Below are positions 12,018-24,589 of a stretch of DNA of 64,000 nucleotides, one piece after another. Under the pieces are notes generated by a model. That model saw only the letters and a program-made list of their open reading frames with translations, made no database searches and had not been told where the DNA came from. Location: NCBI GenBank assembly GCA_032622095.1, contig CP136069.1:128507123-128571122 (forward strand), read 5' to 3'. A program made the translations under genes and the position numbers. Numbering within the stretch: the first letter of the stretch is position 1; each line of letters opens with the position of its first letter. Source of the stretch: Siphonodentalium dalli. Its lineage: Eukaryota > Mollusca > Scaphopoda > Gadilida > Siphonodentaliidae.

Positions 12018-12639
12018 ATAGAGGCTGTAATCTTTAATAGTTGTCAGTTGTGTTGGTGAGTCATCTGTCAGCCAACTTTCAACGATGTCAATGACACCAA
12101 AACTGTGCTTGCAGTTATTTAGGAAATCGGATAATTTGTACATGTTTTTCAAGAGAGAGCGTATGTTGAAATAAATAATGGAAGTTGTAATAGCGTGGTT
12201 TGTTTTTTTAAATACAGCTAGAGGACCGATGAGAGTATTGTGGGTCTAGTTCAAAATTATCATAGTCAGTTTGGTGTACGAACGTCGTCATTCATGGTGA
12301 ATGAATTAATCGGGAGGGGTTTATTTATTGAGACAGGTGAGTGGTCGTGGTCATGTTTCATATCAAATAAGTCCAGTTCTTATTACCGCCACGAAGTGGG
12401 TGGACACTGGTGTACATATTTGTATAGACTCATGGTCGTATGGAGGAATGTATTCTTGTTTCGTACTAGAGTATAAATCGTACCGATAATTACGATAGTA
12501 CGACAAAGATTAGCACATGTGTTTACGTCACCGGTGTATATAAGAAGGTGTATGTACATCCAACCGTAAGCCATTGACTGGAGGTAGCGTTGTGTTCAAC
12601 ATGGGACATGTGAGGACATGTTTCTATTATGAAGATTTG

Positions 12640-13395
12640 CTATCCCGAAGGTCCGCTATTCCGAAGGTTCTCTATTCCGAAGGTTTTTGTTATTTTTAGG
12701 TTAATTCTATATTCTAAAGTATTGAAACTAATTTGAGAGGGTTCATTTTCACAAAGATTCTTTTTATGGAGTGTGCGCTCACATCCGAACTGATCCTGCG
12801 CGCACGCCGATACAGATACAGGAGCAAATAACTTAACTTAGAATATTAAATGTGATTTTGTTTTGTTTTCGCGGGTTTTCTTGAGATTTAATGTCATTAC
12901 GTGGGCCCATACCGTTGAATTCTTGGCATATAATATGAATGTTGTGGTATATATGGACCCTCCCGCATTGGGACATGACACAGGTACAGTTGACTTAAGT
13001 GATGTTATGTGTGGGCTTCAATTTGGAGTTCAATATTTTAAGGGCCAAGTTTAGAATTGTATGGGTCCATAGCTTTGAACTCTGGGCATATATTATGAAT
13101 ATTGGGGGGGGGGGGGCATGTCTCTATTCCGAAGGTTCACTATCCCGAAGGTCCACTATTCCGAAATTTCTCTGAATGTTCGCTATTCCGAAGGTTCACC
13201 AATCCGAAGGTTCGTTATTCCGAAGGTTTTGTGTTCCGAAGATTTTTGTTATTTTAAGGTTAATTCTATATTATAACGTATTGAGAGGGTTCATTATCAT
13301 GAAGATTCTTTTTATGAAGGAAATAACTTAAAACATTAAATGTGATTTTGTTTTGTTTTCGCGGGTTTTCTTGAGTTTAATGTCATTACGTATGA
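12640..13395. repeat. ATTCCGAAGGT minisatellite and ~265-bp direct duplication
   Basis: Short arrays of the type CTATTCCGAAGGTT lie at about 12645-12690 and 13125-13245. Each is followed by the same ~200-bp tail, with words such as TTAGGTTAATTCTATATT and TTTTCGCGGGTTTTCTTGAG. The two copies start about 480 bp apart. The word family resembles the arms of the 1.74-2.98 kb fold-back, so this may be a remnant of a related element. A G-run lies at about 13105-13116. Confidence 0.65.
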
Positions 13396-13864
13396 CCTTA
13401 TTTCTCATTACATATTCACGCCAAGCAGCCCACACAATTGCTATGTTTCCATGCGATTTAATGTGATTACGTGTGACCTAATATCTCAATAATCTGAGGC
13501 AAGAGTACGCCTGCTAAAGACGAATTATAACAGTTGGGGCTATAACGCTCAATGAATACTGGAGGCTATAACAAACTGCGCAGCAGAATATCGCTGAATG
13601 GATGAGTATGAGATGAGCCTAACTGCAATTGTGACTTTGTTTAAAGGCCCACTTAACTTTCGAGTCATTCATTTTTTATAGTATATACGGTTTTAATAAT
13701 AATTTATGCCATAAAATTTGAATAAAATACTATAATTCATCACCATTTGAATCGCAGAATACTTCTATCTCCTAGTTTTGAAACACCTTTAAAATACAGC
13801 GTCGTATATCTAGCAATTAGCAACCAACATGTCCTCCTTGGCTTTTCATAGATTTCAACGTAAT

Positions 13865-14370
13865 TTGATACTTATGGGTATTTATGTCCGGGAAGTGTTT
13901 TGGACGGGTCAAATCGTGACCCCGACTTGACCTTGACCTTTAAAACTGTCAATGCAAGGTCAATTTGGGTAAAACGGACAAATTTCGGCGACATTTGATA
14001 CCTAGGGATACTTTTGTCCGGGGAAAGTTTTGAACGGGTCAAATCGTGACCTCGGCCTGACCTTTACCTTCAATGTGGTCAATCAAAGGTCAAATCGGAC
14101 AAAACGGATTGATTTCGACGAAATTTGATACCTATGGGTGCTTTTGTCGGGGGAGTGTTTTGGACGGGTCAAATCATGACTCCGACCTTACCTTGACCTT
14201 AAAAATTGTTCATTAAAGGTCAAGTGGGGTAAAACGGACGGATTTCGACGAAATTTGATACCTAGGGGTACTTTTCTCCGGGTGGGGGTGTTTTGGACTG
14301 GTCAAATCATGACCCTGACCTGACCTTGACTTTCGAAATAGTCAATTGAAAGTCAAATCGCGCCTTTCTC
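13865..14370. repeat. ~124-bp tandem repeat, about four copies
   Basis: The units start near 13867, 13993, 14118 and 14240. Each contains TTTGATACCTA, then CTTTTGTCCGGGG, GGGTCAAATC and a TGACCTTGACCTT-like run. Copies are diverged. Each unit carries AGGTCA half-sites in close succession, the monomer word bound by several nuclear receptors; whether that matters here is unknown. Confidence 0.8.
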
Positions 14371-14399
14371 CGGAAATCAGATGGGAAACAGCCCGGGCG

Positions 14400-17330
14400 A
14401 AGTCGGGCCCATCAGCTTGTGTAATAAAGAAGACAGTTTGAAGAAAGTAACGTATGACACGAGAAATGGGAAAACTTGAAATATGGAAGTATGCAAATTT
14501 CCCGCATCAAATTGAAAGCTAGTTTATAGAATAATTGTATTATAATTTATATTTATGGCTAATTATATGATATTGGTGGCGTTACTATTTCTGACTATGG
14601 TTTTCTTGTGTTGCATCTGCCACATGATTAAATGGGAGTAGCTGTGGTAACAGAGCCATGGGTCCTCATTGTCAGTTAATTGAGCAAAATCTGTTTTTGA
14701 TAGTAGGAACATCATCATGGGCGTAGCCAGTTTTTCTCTGGATTCGTCAGCTGATAGAAAAGGTATAATTGACGCGGGAAGCGCAGTAGATGGGGCGATA
14801 TCAGCACAGCACGTCGCATAACCTGTCGAGTTACGCATCACATAACAAAACATCCAGATTTCTTGATGATAAACATTAGGAATCATTAATTTCATTTCCC
14901 TTACAAAAGATATAATCGAACGAATGCACGGGTAGTTCGTGTACGACATATATAAATAATGTACAACTATTGTCTAAGTAGATTAACGCCAATAGTTTAG
15001 TAGGAAAGGTACTGGACCCCTACCGATTCTTCAGTTCGACAACCGAGGCTTTTCGGGTCACAAAATTAATATTTAAAATAGCGTGATTCACAACAAAGCG
15101 TAAGCGTTATAAGAGTAAAATCCAACTGTTTCTGGTAATTGTTTTGTCTCTTTTGTAAATCGAAAATATGTCTTTGCTACCTTTTTTATTATGGCTGACA
15201 TTAATGTCATTTTGGTAACACACACTGTTGCGAGAACGTGTACAGTGTAGACAATACATAGTATATATCATTGCCCTTCCCAGGTCGGGTTCGTCCGAAA
15301 GCATCGAACCCTAGCCAGTTACGTCCACGAGCAGCATAGATGTGTCCAATATTCACGGCACAACGCATTTAGTTTTTTCTTACTTGTTTTTACAAGTTGA
15401 ACACGGGTATTTGATAGGCATGTCAGTGGGAAGGGGACGGGAAATTGGGCATAGGGTAGTGGGTGTTAAGAAACAAAGTTAAAGGCCCGCTTAATTTTCG
15501 AACAGCCATGCAGATAATGTTATATAACATATATGCCATATTGTATACCATTTGAAAAAGGAAGCTCCAAAATATTCTATTATTAACTTATTCGGTATAA
15601 TAAACTGTGAACATGTTGTTTTTGTTGATATATCGAAGATAGAGAGTTATTCCCCCTTCCATTGAAAATACATTTTTAGTTTGAATTATGTTGCATTCTT
15701 GGAGCCATAACGGGGAAAATCTTTCTATGCTTTCAGCTGTTTTCTATTTCTCTATGGGCACCTTATGAGACACAGATGTTTTCAATGATGATGAATTATA
15801 GTATTTTAATGACCATTGGAGAGTATATAATATATTATACGAAAACGTATATACAGTAGAATAAGAACAAGTAGCACGAGTGGGTTGTAGGTTTACAAAC
15901 ATTTGGGGGAAATAATAATAAGTAACGTATATACAAAACTAATCAACGCACACTCCCAATCACACGCTTACTACTCATCCCCTCCCTTACACACAATTAC
16001 CATCCACGACCACACGCTCCCACGCATACATACACTTTCGTCCACACACACCCTCACACACAACCTCATACACACAACCGCATACACACATGCATAAACG
16101 CGCGCATGAATGCATAGTGATACATGCGCGTAGACAGACAAACAGCTTTCAAACACAGAGACAGGAGTATGCAGACAGAGAACAGACAGCCTGATACATA
16201 CGCATTATGTCACAGGCACAAATACAATACATGCAGTGACACAGGCAATATTGCATACATAAGTAGATAGATTAGCATACATGTACGCGGCCAAGCTATC
16301 TAAACATTTAATTCAGTATATGGATGCCAAAATTTGCTTCATTTTGTAAACGCAAATTAGTTTTGCATACACGACAGACTGGTTTGAATGCGTAAAACAC
16401 TGCATGTGCATATCAAAACGAATGCCCACACCAAGGGAGCAATTAACAACTCAGAGTATTGACCAATGGCTAGTCCCATATATTGGTCACGTGCTGTTTT
16501 AGTAAATGATAGAGGATATTATGTAGAGTCAGTTTTCATGCGATGCCCGACGACAGTACACGAATTTACAAACAAAAATTGTATTTCAGTTTCGCATGGA
16601 AATGGATGATAATTATGCACGTTATACATGCTATATACTGTGCTTATTTGTAATGTTTAAAAGGTGTTTATATTTATTTGTGTGAACTCCGGACACCAGT
16701 AAGTTGTGTTGCGCAGCAGCAAATTCCACTTGTACAGTTTTCCGGAGACTTGTTTCCGTATGTTTAAAAAAAATGGTTTATCTCTGTTTTTTTCCTGAAC
16801 GGCTACGGGATATTAGACTAGGAAAATAGAGTAGGGAGAAATAATTTAGTGTTTTGGATGGACCACATTTTGAATATGTGAATATACATTTATATATCGA
16901 TATTGTTTCCACAGTGCTTCACATTACAAAAAGTAATGTGAGTGAAATATCAACTGCCCAATTGTGCATACCCTGGATGTATTTATGTATTATGGCGTCC
17001 TCAATAAATGCGCACATATGCATACATCGCTTGGTAGCAACATAGTTTTGTTATTGTTGTCTATTTGAGGTTAGTGAAGAGTTAAATTTTCTTGATGAGT
17101 TTAACCTCAAGTCTGTGGTTTGGCCCCGGTGAAATACAAATTCATACAAGAAATATTGTCCATGTATTGGAGAGATTTAATAGGCCGAGGTGTGTGAATC
17201 GGTTTGTAAATAAATACTCAGTGTGGTTATAAGAAAACATGAATGTAATGTTTCCGTGACATAATCTTCGTGACGGTTGTCTTCTTTGTTCTTCATTAAT
17301 TACAGCTGGCAATCAACATACAAGTTATCT
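14400..17330. other. Mostly unassigned, with CA-rich simple sequence
   Basis: A CACAC-rich stretch lies at about 15945-16105. A block starting AAAGGCCC(A/G)CTTAA at about 13646 recurs near 15481, and part of it is inverted near 15750-15855, suggesting an old dispersed repeat. The ~75 bases near 14535-14600 (ATTTATGGCTAATTATATGA and on) recur near 37760-37835. The 128-codon minus ORF at 14563-14949 shows no familiar motif. Confidence 0.45.
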
Positions 17331-17333
17331 TAC

Positions 17334-17594
17334 CTTTCCTGGTATGTATCTATATTTCTTGTCGCAGTTTATTCGCTTGTATTCTGGAAATACATGGCTC
17401 ATTATAGAGCACACACGAGTGTCCTTGTTAAACCGACCAACATCGCATCCCGTGTAATATGAACACAACTTTCCACATCTAAGATGGTTTCCAGTTGGTA
17501 TATCTATCGCTTTACGCACCGACAATTTGTAGCATCCACACAAACATGCTCCTATCGTTTCGAAGAAAACGGCTAAATACAATGTTACACGCAT
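17334..17594 (-). CDS. Possible host exon: signal peptide plus Cys-rich PAN-like segment
   Basis: On the minus strand an ATG at 17594 opens 87 codons. It begins with a hydrophobic stretch (MRVTLYLAVFFETIGA) that looks like a signal peptide. A cysteine pattern follows (CLCGCYKLS, RCGKLCSYYTGCDVGRF, RVCSIM) that recalls PAN/apple-type modules. It ends exactly at a good splice donor (AG then GTAAGA) at 17334/17333. A candidate acceptor (TTCATTACAG) lies just before the ATG, so it could instead be an internal exon; if so the join would be phase 1. The next exon would lie to the left and I cannot identify it. Assignment is inference from signal, Cys spacing and splice site. Confidence 0.45.
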
Positions 17595-17825
17595 CGTCGC
17601 TGTAATGAATTTGAAATCATGAAACCAATAACGTCGAGTATACAAGTTAAACGTCGTGCTATAACTGAATACAGAGGTCTTCGATTTGCCTTCTGGTGCA
17701 CGGCCTGTAAGCAAACAGCGCTTGTGTTTCGATCGGACTTCTGTTGCAAGGGGGCGTTGGTCGAGGGCGGTTATTTCAGTTGTTATATTGCACGGGGCGT
17801 TCCCAAATTGTGATGTACAGGCTGG

Positions 17826-18488
17826 TAGTCCGAGAGCCCATAAGGTTTTATTGTCGTCACTCTGACCAAAAGACCCACTCTGCTCATTTTGTGGCAAATT
17901 ATATGTAGTTTACGGAAACCAATTTATTGCGAGTGGGAAACGCAGCGTTTGGGAGATATTTAACATAGAATGATGCCTGGTGAGAGCGAAAAATGTTACT
18001 TAAGTGTTGGGGGGGGGGGTAGTAATTTCGAATGTATGTAACATATGTAGTGTCAGCTAACACGTTATATATATACCATATTGTCGGCAATAAGTCACTG
18101 GTGAATAAACACACAATTAGAATTTCGACCACTGACCTCGAGTACGAAAGGTCAAAGGTCAAATATATTTTGAAACGCCATTTTTGTTAAAATGTCAAAT
18201 TGGAAAGTTAGCTTCAGAAATTTTATAATCGTCGGTTGGAATCCGTTCTAGTATAATTTTGAACTCTACTGTATACCAGATTTGGATATTTGGAAAGAAA
18301 ATTAACACAGCCGTTATTGCAACCATTCAAGATGTCAGCCAAAATGTGTGCCAAAATAGCCAAAAACAGTAAAAATTCATAAGAATTGAAAACGACTCCA
18401 TAATGGAAGGATATTGGTTACATTTGTGTCACATACTTAAAACAAGGTGTTGTTATTATGTGACAGAGTATATTTCGATTATTTAATC
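17826..18488 (+). repeat. Left inverted end of the 11.9-kb transposon
   Basis: It begins TAGTCCGAGAGCCCATAAGG. Shared landmarks with the right end are the CATAGAATGATGCCTGGTGA block, a G-run (ten G here, interrupted in the other copy), the CGACCACTGACCTCGA word, and the AAGATGTC(A/G)GCCAAAATGTG word. Identity fades near 18488. Confidence 0.85.
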
Positions 18489-18878
18489 GGCAAATGAAGA
18501 CCACCAAGACCGGTACAATTGCGAAAAATGTACATTTCAAGAATTTTCCTGTGCAATATTCAAATTTTTACAGTGTACATAAGTCTTATCACTGTGATGT
18601 CACTCGCTCATAGAGAAATGCCTTTTCCGTGAGACTGCCAGTGAGCAAAGGAAAATATATATCTAGAGTATAAGTTATTATGAACAAAGGAAATAACATT
18701 GAACTAAACTAGAAGATTAATACGTCCATCCAAAGGTAACCATGCAAACACTTAAATATTCACAGAAACGGGTACCGCACCTGTAATTTAAGTTATGCGA
18801 CCGAAAGTTTGTATTGTGTACTAAGCCTATATAATCGATACGCCAATCCAATTAGAATAGTTCAGTTGATATATTACT

Positions 18879-19092
18879 GTTAGAGCAAAATACAAATATT
18901 AGAAGCTATCTGGTTTGGACATATTCAGAACAATTCCAGCCAGCGCATAACGCTCTTTATTTGCCAACTACTAAGGTAGTTGGCAAATAAAGAGCGTTAT
19001 GCGCGGGCATGCTTCACTATCGCGAGGTAGTCCACACAGAACAGTCACGTTCAGCTCACTCATAGCTTCTAATATTTGTATTGTGCTCTAAC
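18879..19092. mobile_element. ~214-bp palindromic insertion with nested hairpin
   Basis: The outer arms at 18879-18909 and 19062-19092 are near-perfect reverse complements (GTTAGAGCAAAATACAAATA against TATTTGTATTGTGCTCTAAC). Inside, 18943-19004 is a second, perfect hairpin with arms from GCGCATAACGCTC through CCAACTAC. No ORF. It lies just upstream of the transposase-type gene, within the large transposon. Confidence 0.7.
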
Positions 19093-19543
19093 TCTGTATT
19101 CTTTGTCTATTATAGTTCTATTATATCTAGTTTCGTTTTCGTTTTGCTTCATGGTGGCTACATTCTCCCAAAGCGGTATAGAATGTGTGCTGCATGTTAG
19201 CGGAACTGGTGATTTTGGGACAGTGAAACGCTACGACAGTAAGATGTGGGATGCTGTCCAAGTTGCGTGTCAATCGAGATTGTCGAAAGTCGGCTCATCA
19301 AAATATTCAGACATCTGCGCCAAGGTTTCTGGCAAGTTGTTTTCCGAGAGTTATGGGTATCACAGCGTCTGCCACAAAAACTTCACAACAGTCACAATAG
19401 TTGCTGCTACAGACTTGGTTGGTACCTCTGCTGTTAGGAATGTTGTTCTGAGGACAGATGTTGATCATCATATATTTACATACACCTGATATCTCTTCCG
19501 ATTTCCCCATAGCGTTACGGTAGACACGCCCCCTTATTCAATG

Positions 19544-19605
19544 CGTTCATAAACCTATGAACGTAACGTGACGTCACTTCCAATGTCGTTCATAGGTTTA
19601 TGAAC
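19544..19605. repeat. Inverted pair of 18-mers (CRE-like core between)
   Basis: GTTCATAAACCTATGAAC at 19544-19561 and its reverse complement at 19588-19605 flank TAACGTGACGTCACTTCC, which includes the palindrome TGACGTCA. The 18-mer is itself nearly palindromic. The pair lies in a gap between coding segments of the transposase-type gene. It could be an intron feature or a small insertion. Confidence 0.6.
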
Positions 19606-20124
19606 ACATTGGTCCCGGAAATGACCGGGGATTGTCGGACATTGCCGACTGCTTGAGTATCTATATAGTACGTCCGAATTTGGCAAGAAATCTATTTTGG
19701 TCTATAATCAGTGTTGTTGCCCGGTGTTACTGAACGTTGATGTTCAAAAATCCCGTTACTTATCATTTTCTTTACCGCTACAAATATTCCCCCAACCTCA
19801 CAAATATATCATTATGGTAGAACGGCGGGTTGTCGATTTCTTATACACAACCGAAACTTAATTGTTAGTTTCAGTTATCATTCTTGAAATCAACACGTCT
19901 ACATTAGTTACTAGCTAAACAAGACAGTTTGTCATATGTGTATACTAAACTGTGAAATTGCGTTTTTTTCCGTTCTTCAAGAACGTATTCTCAAACTGTT
20001 TGGTTTTCCAAAAAACGAGATTCGCACTTTCTGAACTGAACTCCATGCGTTCATTTAAATAGATGAATAAATAGTGGGAAAGACAGACAATCCTAGTTCA
20101 TAATGAATTTAAGTATTTAAATAT

Positions 20125-20280
20125 AAATAATAAACGGCGGATTCAACGTGGTCATGGGTTTTGACCGCGATAAAAAATCAGCAAACTCCGCATGAACCCC
20201 TTCGGGGTTCATGCAGTTTGCTGATTTTTTCTTGCGGTCAAAATCCCATGACCACATTGAAACCGCCGTTTATTTCTTAT
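20125..20280. repeat. Long hairpin inserted between coding segments
   Basis: Arms of about 70 bases are near-perfect reverse complements. One side runs from AATAAACGGCGGATTCAACG to CGCATGAACCCC; the other returns through GGGGTTCATG to CCGCCGTTTATT. The loop is a TTC in a C-rich/G-rich tip. It sits immediately upstream of the CVFCNKERK segment, so it is likely an insertion in the gene or its intron. Confidence 0.85.
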
Positions 20281-23237
20281 ATATGAACACATCAGGAGTT
20301 CTGGCCCACTATGTGTCTTTTGTAATAAAGAGCGAAAACATCGAACCAGAAGCTCCAATTTCGTGCCATTGGGTTCTTGTGAATCGTTGGAAGCAGCAGA
20401 AGTGATACAAAATGCCGCAATGGAATACGATGATAGCGAAATGATTGCCAAAATTTGTGGAATAGACTTTGTTGCTAAAGAAGTGAAATATCACCACTCA
20501 TGTCGCAGACAGTATCTAAATAAACTTAGAGTCAGCGACAACGACAACACCCATCCACACGACTCAATAGCCCCGATAGGTACGTATCGTTGAGGGAAGC
20601 ACACGTTCGTGCAACTGACGATATATACAAATACATAGAGTCTGCGATCATAAATGATAAACGTGCCGAGATGCTTACATCCCTGCATGAACGATACATG
20701 GCTTATCTGGCCTCAGATAGTTCATATAAAGCAATTACTATGAGTGATAAGATTCTCAAACGGTACCAATGTTCTGTTCGCATGGGCAAACTCAATAACA
20801 AGCAGGGCAATGTCATTTACTCAACTGAAATGGAGAAGCAGGTGACACTTGAAAAAATCATGGAACAGGCCTGTTATCTTGATAATAGGGTATTTCAAAC
20901 AGCCCTTCATCTACGAACATTTATCTTGCAACTTAAAAATACGACGAAAGATTTCCCCTTCCCGTTGTATACAGAAGATCTTGCTAAAGGTATTGCACAA
21001 CCACCAAATCTCCTGATAGATTTCTTTCGAGTGCTTTATACAGGATATTCGAGACCACCAAAAAGCCATCGCACAGAGCGGTATGCTGCAGCATCGGCTG
21101 ACGACTGTATGTTTTCTTGCACCAAGGGCGCATTAAAACCACATAAGCACGTGTGTCTTGGTCTCGGTTTGAAGAGTATGACTGGCAGTAGACGCTTCAT
21201 CGAAATCCTGAACCGATTTGGTCATTCTTTGAATTACCATTGCATTGAGGAGCTGGAGACTGACATGGCTATCTCGGTGTCGGAGAAAAAGCAATGTACA
21301 CCTGATGGTATGACCACGGCATTGGCCTGGGATAACTTTGACGAAAACACAGAGACTCTATCTGGGAGTGGGACACTGCATGACACTGTCGGAATATGTA
21401 ATCAGAACAAACCAGCCGTTGTGCCTACGTCAAACAAAACCACTTTTGAACCCCAAGCGCACGACCAGCGTAGACGGAAACGTTCCCTGGAATGTTCTAA
21501 TATAACTGACCTAAATTGTCACAATTTGATTACCGAATAAAGACCAAGCCACCTCCCACAAATCTTCAGCAATTGAAGAGACGCGACGAGGCCTGGATGA
21601 TTTCGTGTCATCTATTTAAATCGACACCCATGTGGGTTGGTTGGAACTCTAGACTTCAGTGTGTTCCACTGCCTCAGCAATGTATATCAACTATGGAGAA
21701 CTTCGTCTAGATGTAGTTGCGGAAACCATGAGGATGTCTCAGAAGGTTGCACAAGAGTGCAGTCAGAATACGGTTGTAGTCCATTATGACTTAGCGATTG
21801 CTAAACCAGCCAAACAAATTCAATCAGTTGAGAGCCCGAAGTTTGATAATATATGTGTATGCTTTGGTGCATTCCATATTCAACAAGCATATTTTGGTTC
21901 ACTTGGATATTTACTTGACGAGTCCGGTGGTCCGCATATCCTTGTCGACACTGGGGTCTTAGCAAGTGGTTCTTTGAAAGGATTTATATCTGGAAAACAT
22001 AATAGGTGCAAACGCCTACATCGATTACTTGCACAGGCATTCAGAATTTTACACTTCCGACAATTCCTAGATTGGTAACAAAAGGGCATGCCTGAAGGTT
22101 TGCTGAAATATTTTCAACAGATGAACGAACATTCGTCGCCAGATCTGATGCAAACTGTCGAGAAGTCTGTTGAATATGAGACTCTCATGACATCATATGA
22201 ACAATACTTTGACCAAACAAGAGCGGGCGCCCATGGCGAAACAACAAAGTATTGGGCAATGTACATTGATCTGGTTTAATTGTTTCTCTTGTTTTGTCGA
22301 GCCTGCCAAACAAACGACCTTGAATTGTACGTGTATTCTTTACATGCAATGTCTGCTATCTTCTTTGCAACATCCAGGCACAATTATGCCAGATGGATGG
22401 TGATGTATGTACTGGATTTATATAATGTTGAAGCAATGCATCCAGGTGTAAGAGAGATGCTTGAAAATGGAGCCCTATCAGTTCGACGTACTCATAACTC
22501 GTTCTCCAGGAGCCCTGTTGATTTGACCCTTGAGCAAACCATCAACAGGGACGCTGCATCTAGACTCACTGGAATAACGTCCCTATCTTCTGCTGGTGCA
22601 CGTAGACAATGGATGATTACCCGATCCATGAGTGGGTCAATAATCAGTTACTTAAATATAAAAGCGGGTAAGTCCCCAACAGAAGACAATGTGAACGATT
22701 TGAAAACATACAGAGTAAAACGCGACAATTCAGATCTTCACAAGCTCATGGAAGGAATACAGTCCACACTGAATCCGTTCTCAGACAAAGTGCCAAGTTC
22801 TGATTTATATTCGCTATCCACGGGCCGTGCTGTCGGGAAAATTGTAGCTACCGAAATACTCAAAGCTGTTCAAACTGGAGAGGCATGGCGGAATGAATTC
22901 AAGTCTGAATGCCTCAATGGTGACAAGAGATTCGAGAAGCCTATAGTCAGGCGCAAGGTTAACAATTTTGCATCAACCGGCCTTTCGATGAAACTGACTT
23001 CTAAAGACAAGAAGTTGAAAGAAATCAAATGCACGCGTGACCTAATTGGGCGATTGTTATATCTATCTTGTTTAATGGACATCGATCTTCGGAAGCTTTT
23101 CAGTTACCCGCTGATGCATGTGCCGCTGTGCATGGCTCACATTGACGGTACAAAAATGAAAACAGATAAAGCAATATTGTTTCACAAACATGAAGGAATG
23201 GTAAAATCAGAAGCGCCAAAGTCTGTAGACGCTTATA

Positions 23238-24550
23238 TAGTCTGGTCGATAAAAGGTTTGACCTAGAAAAAATTTGGACTAAGTTGGTTTGTATATCATT
23301 TTGAAGAGGAATATATCCTCCATAACATATCCAAAATCCGCTAATATCCGCTTTGAGCATTTTTTGTAATTCAAGATGGCGTCCAAGATAGCTGCCATTT
23401 TCATATAAGTCAGCTTGATGCAATTATAGTGAGAACATCTTGTCATATATATACACATGTATACATTTTTTGTGAAGCTAAGACATAACGCCACCTTTAT
23501 GTGCCAAAATTGGAACTCCCCGTCCAAGATGGCCGCTAAAATGGCGACCGGAATTGGATTTTTTACGTTTTTTTAATAATATCTTTAAGATAAGTGTCCG
23601 TGGTTTGGAACTGGTTGAGAATTTTGTCTTTATTTTGTATATAGCATGTTAACTGACAATTGGAGCAATGAAATATGCTATTCGTGAGGTCCACACCCCT
23701 TCTGATCACTCAAAAAATCGATTTTACAAAACGCGGTATAACATTTCACAAAAGATCCCCAAGATTCTAATCATATTTCATCAAGAAGTGGGAAGAACTG
23801 TGTAATGTAACTGATCCATTCTATATATTATTGATATTCGAATTCAAAGGTACCAAAATTGTCACTTTGGCTCAAAATGGCTGCCAATATGGCCACCAAA
23901 ATATGGAAAATGGTAATTATTATCCCAGCGTGACACGCAACCGCTTACAAGTTAGGGTGATGCACACAGTTGACTAGTATGTCTTATAGAGCTTGAGTAC
24001 TAACATTTATGATGCACCTTTGGTATTTTGTTACTATTTTAACCACTGAAATTACCAGAATTATTCGAAATTTTCTGTCACAATCCTGAGATCAAAATCG
24101 GCAAAAACTCGCTGTTCAGGTTTGAGCCATATTTTGAAAGTAAAATGGAACTATGTTTGGTATCAAAGATGTTTATTGTTTTGATATGTGTTACATGTGT
24201 CACACTGAGTTGTTTTAGACAAAATTACTCAAGATGGCTTCCAAAATGGCAACCAAGTTTGGTAATCATTATTATATACATAAACATATGTGTATATACG
24301 TGGCGTATATGTATACATAATCAATCAATTGTAACTCGTGTGCTACTTAGTCAACTAAATGTTCTATTCTGATTGTCCCGGTACCCTACGAGTCATGACA
24401 AATTAATTTTGATGAATGCAATATGGATTTTGCCTAAAGCTTCCTTGTTTTTGAACGGAAATGGGCAGAACGTTGAAACCGAACTGAGATGGATCATATT
24501 AAGTGGCTATTCTGGTCCATTAGCATCAACATTGATCAACTTAATACAGT
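23238..24550. repeat. Left ~1.3-kb arm of the fold-back element
   Basis: It mirrors 26300-27590. Landmarks include AATTTGGACTAAGTTGGT at the outer part and ATTAGCATCAACATTGATCA at the inner end. The arm is rich in the words CAAGATGGC and GCCATTTT. Visible divergence between arms (point changes, small indels) shows that insertion is not recent. Confidence 0.85.
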
Positions 24551-24589
24551 GTGTATGTCTGTTGATTGTCTGGTCATAGGCGATATCGA

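Larger units (their letters stand above)
10025..12195 (-). pseudogene. LINE-C: endonuclease plus RT (degenerate)
   Basis: From 12195 downward the minus strand shows an APE-type endonuclease start (IYFNIRSLLKNMYKLSDFL, then ESWLTDDSPTQ). The GDFN motif (IIGDFNINI) near 11900 lies in a 77-bp tandem duplication. ATLIEHI near 11760 is the end of the endonuclease domain. The linker is at 11419-11604, and FNEYVTKIGPKLADKI lies near 10890. A mutated RT follows at 10206-10394 (HDILITQLEHYG) and near 10130 (FADENNASYS in place of FADDT). A SINE has inserted at 10926-11165. Domain order is EN then RT, with many stops. Confidence 0.82.

Noticed and set aside
14563-14949. 128-codon minus ORF as a gene
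   Set aside because: No recognised motif, part of it is a dispersed repeat seen again near 37.8 kb, and no clear splice or signal features.
17325-17897. The whole 190-codon minus ORF as one protein
   Set aside because: Its first ~24 codons lie in the transposon's inverted end and the next ~77 lack any signal. Only the part from the ATG at 17594 looks like an exon.
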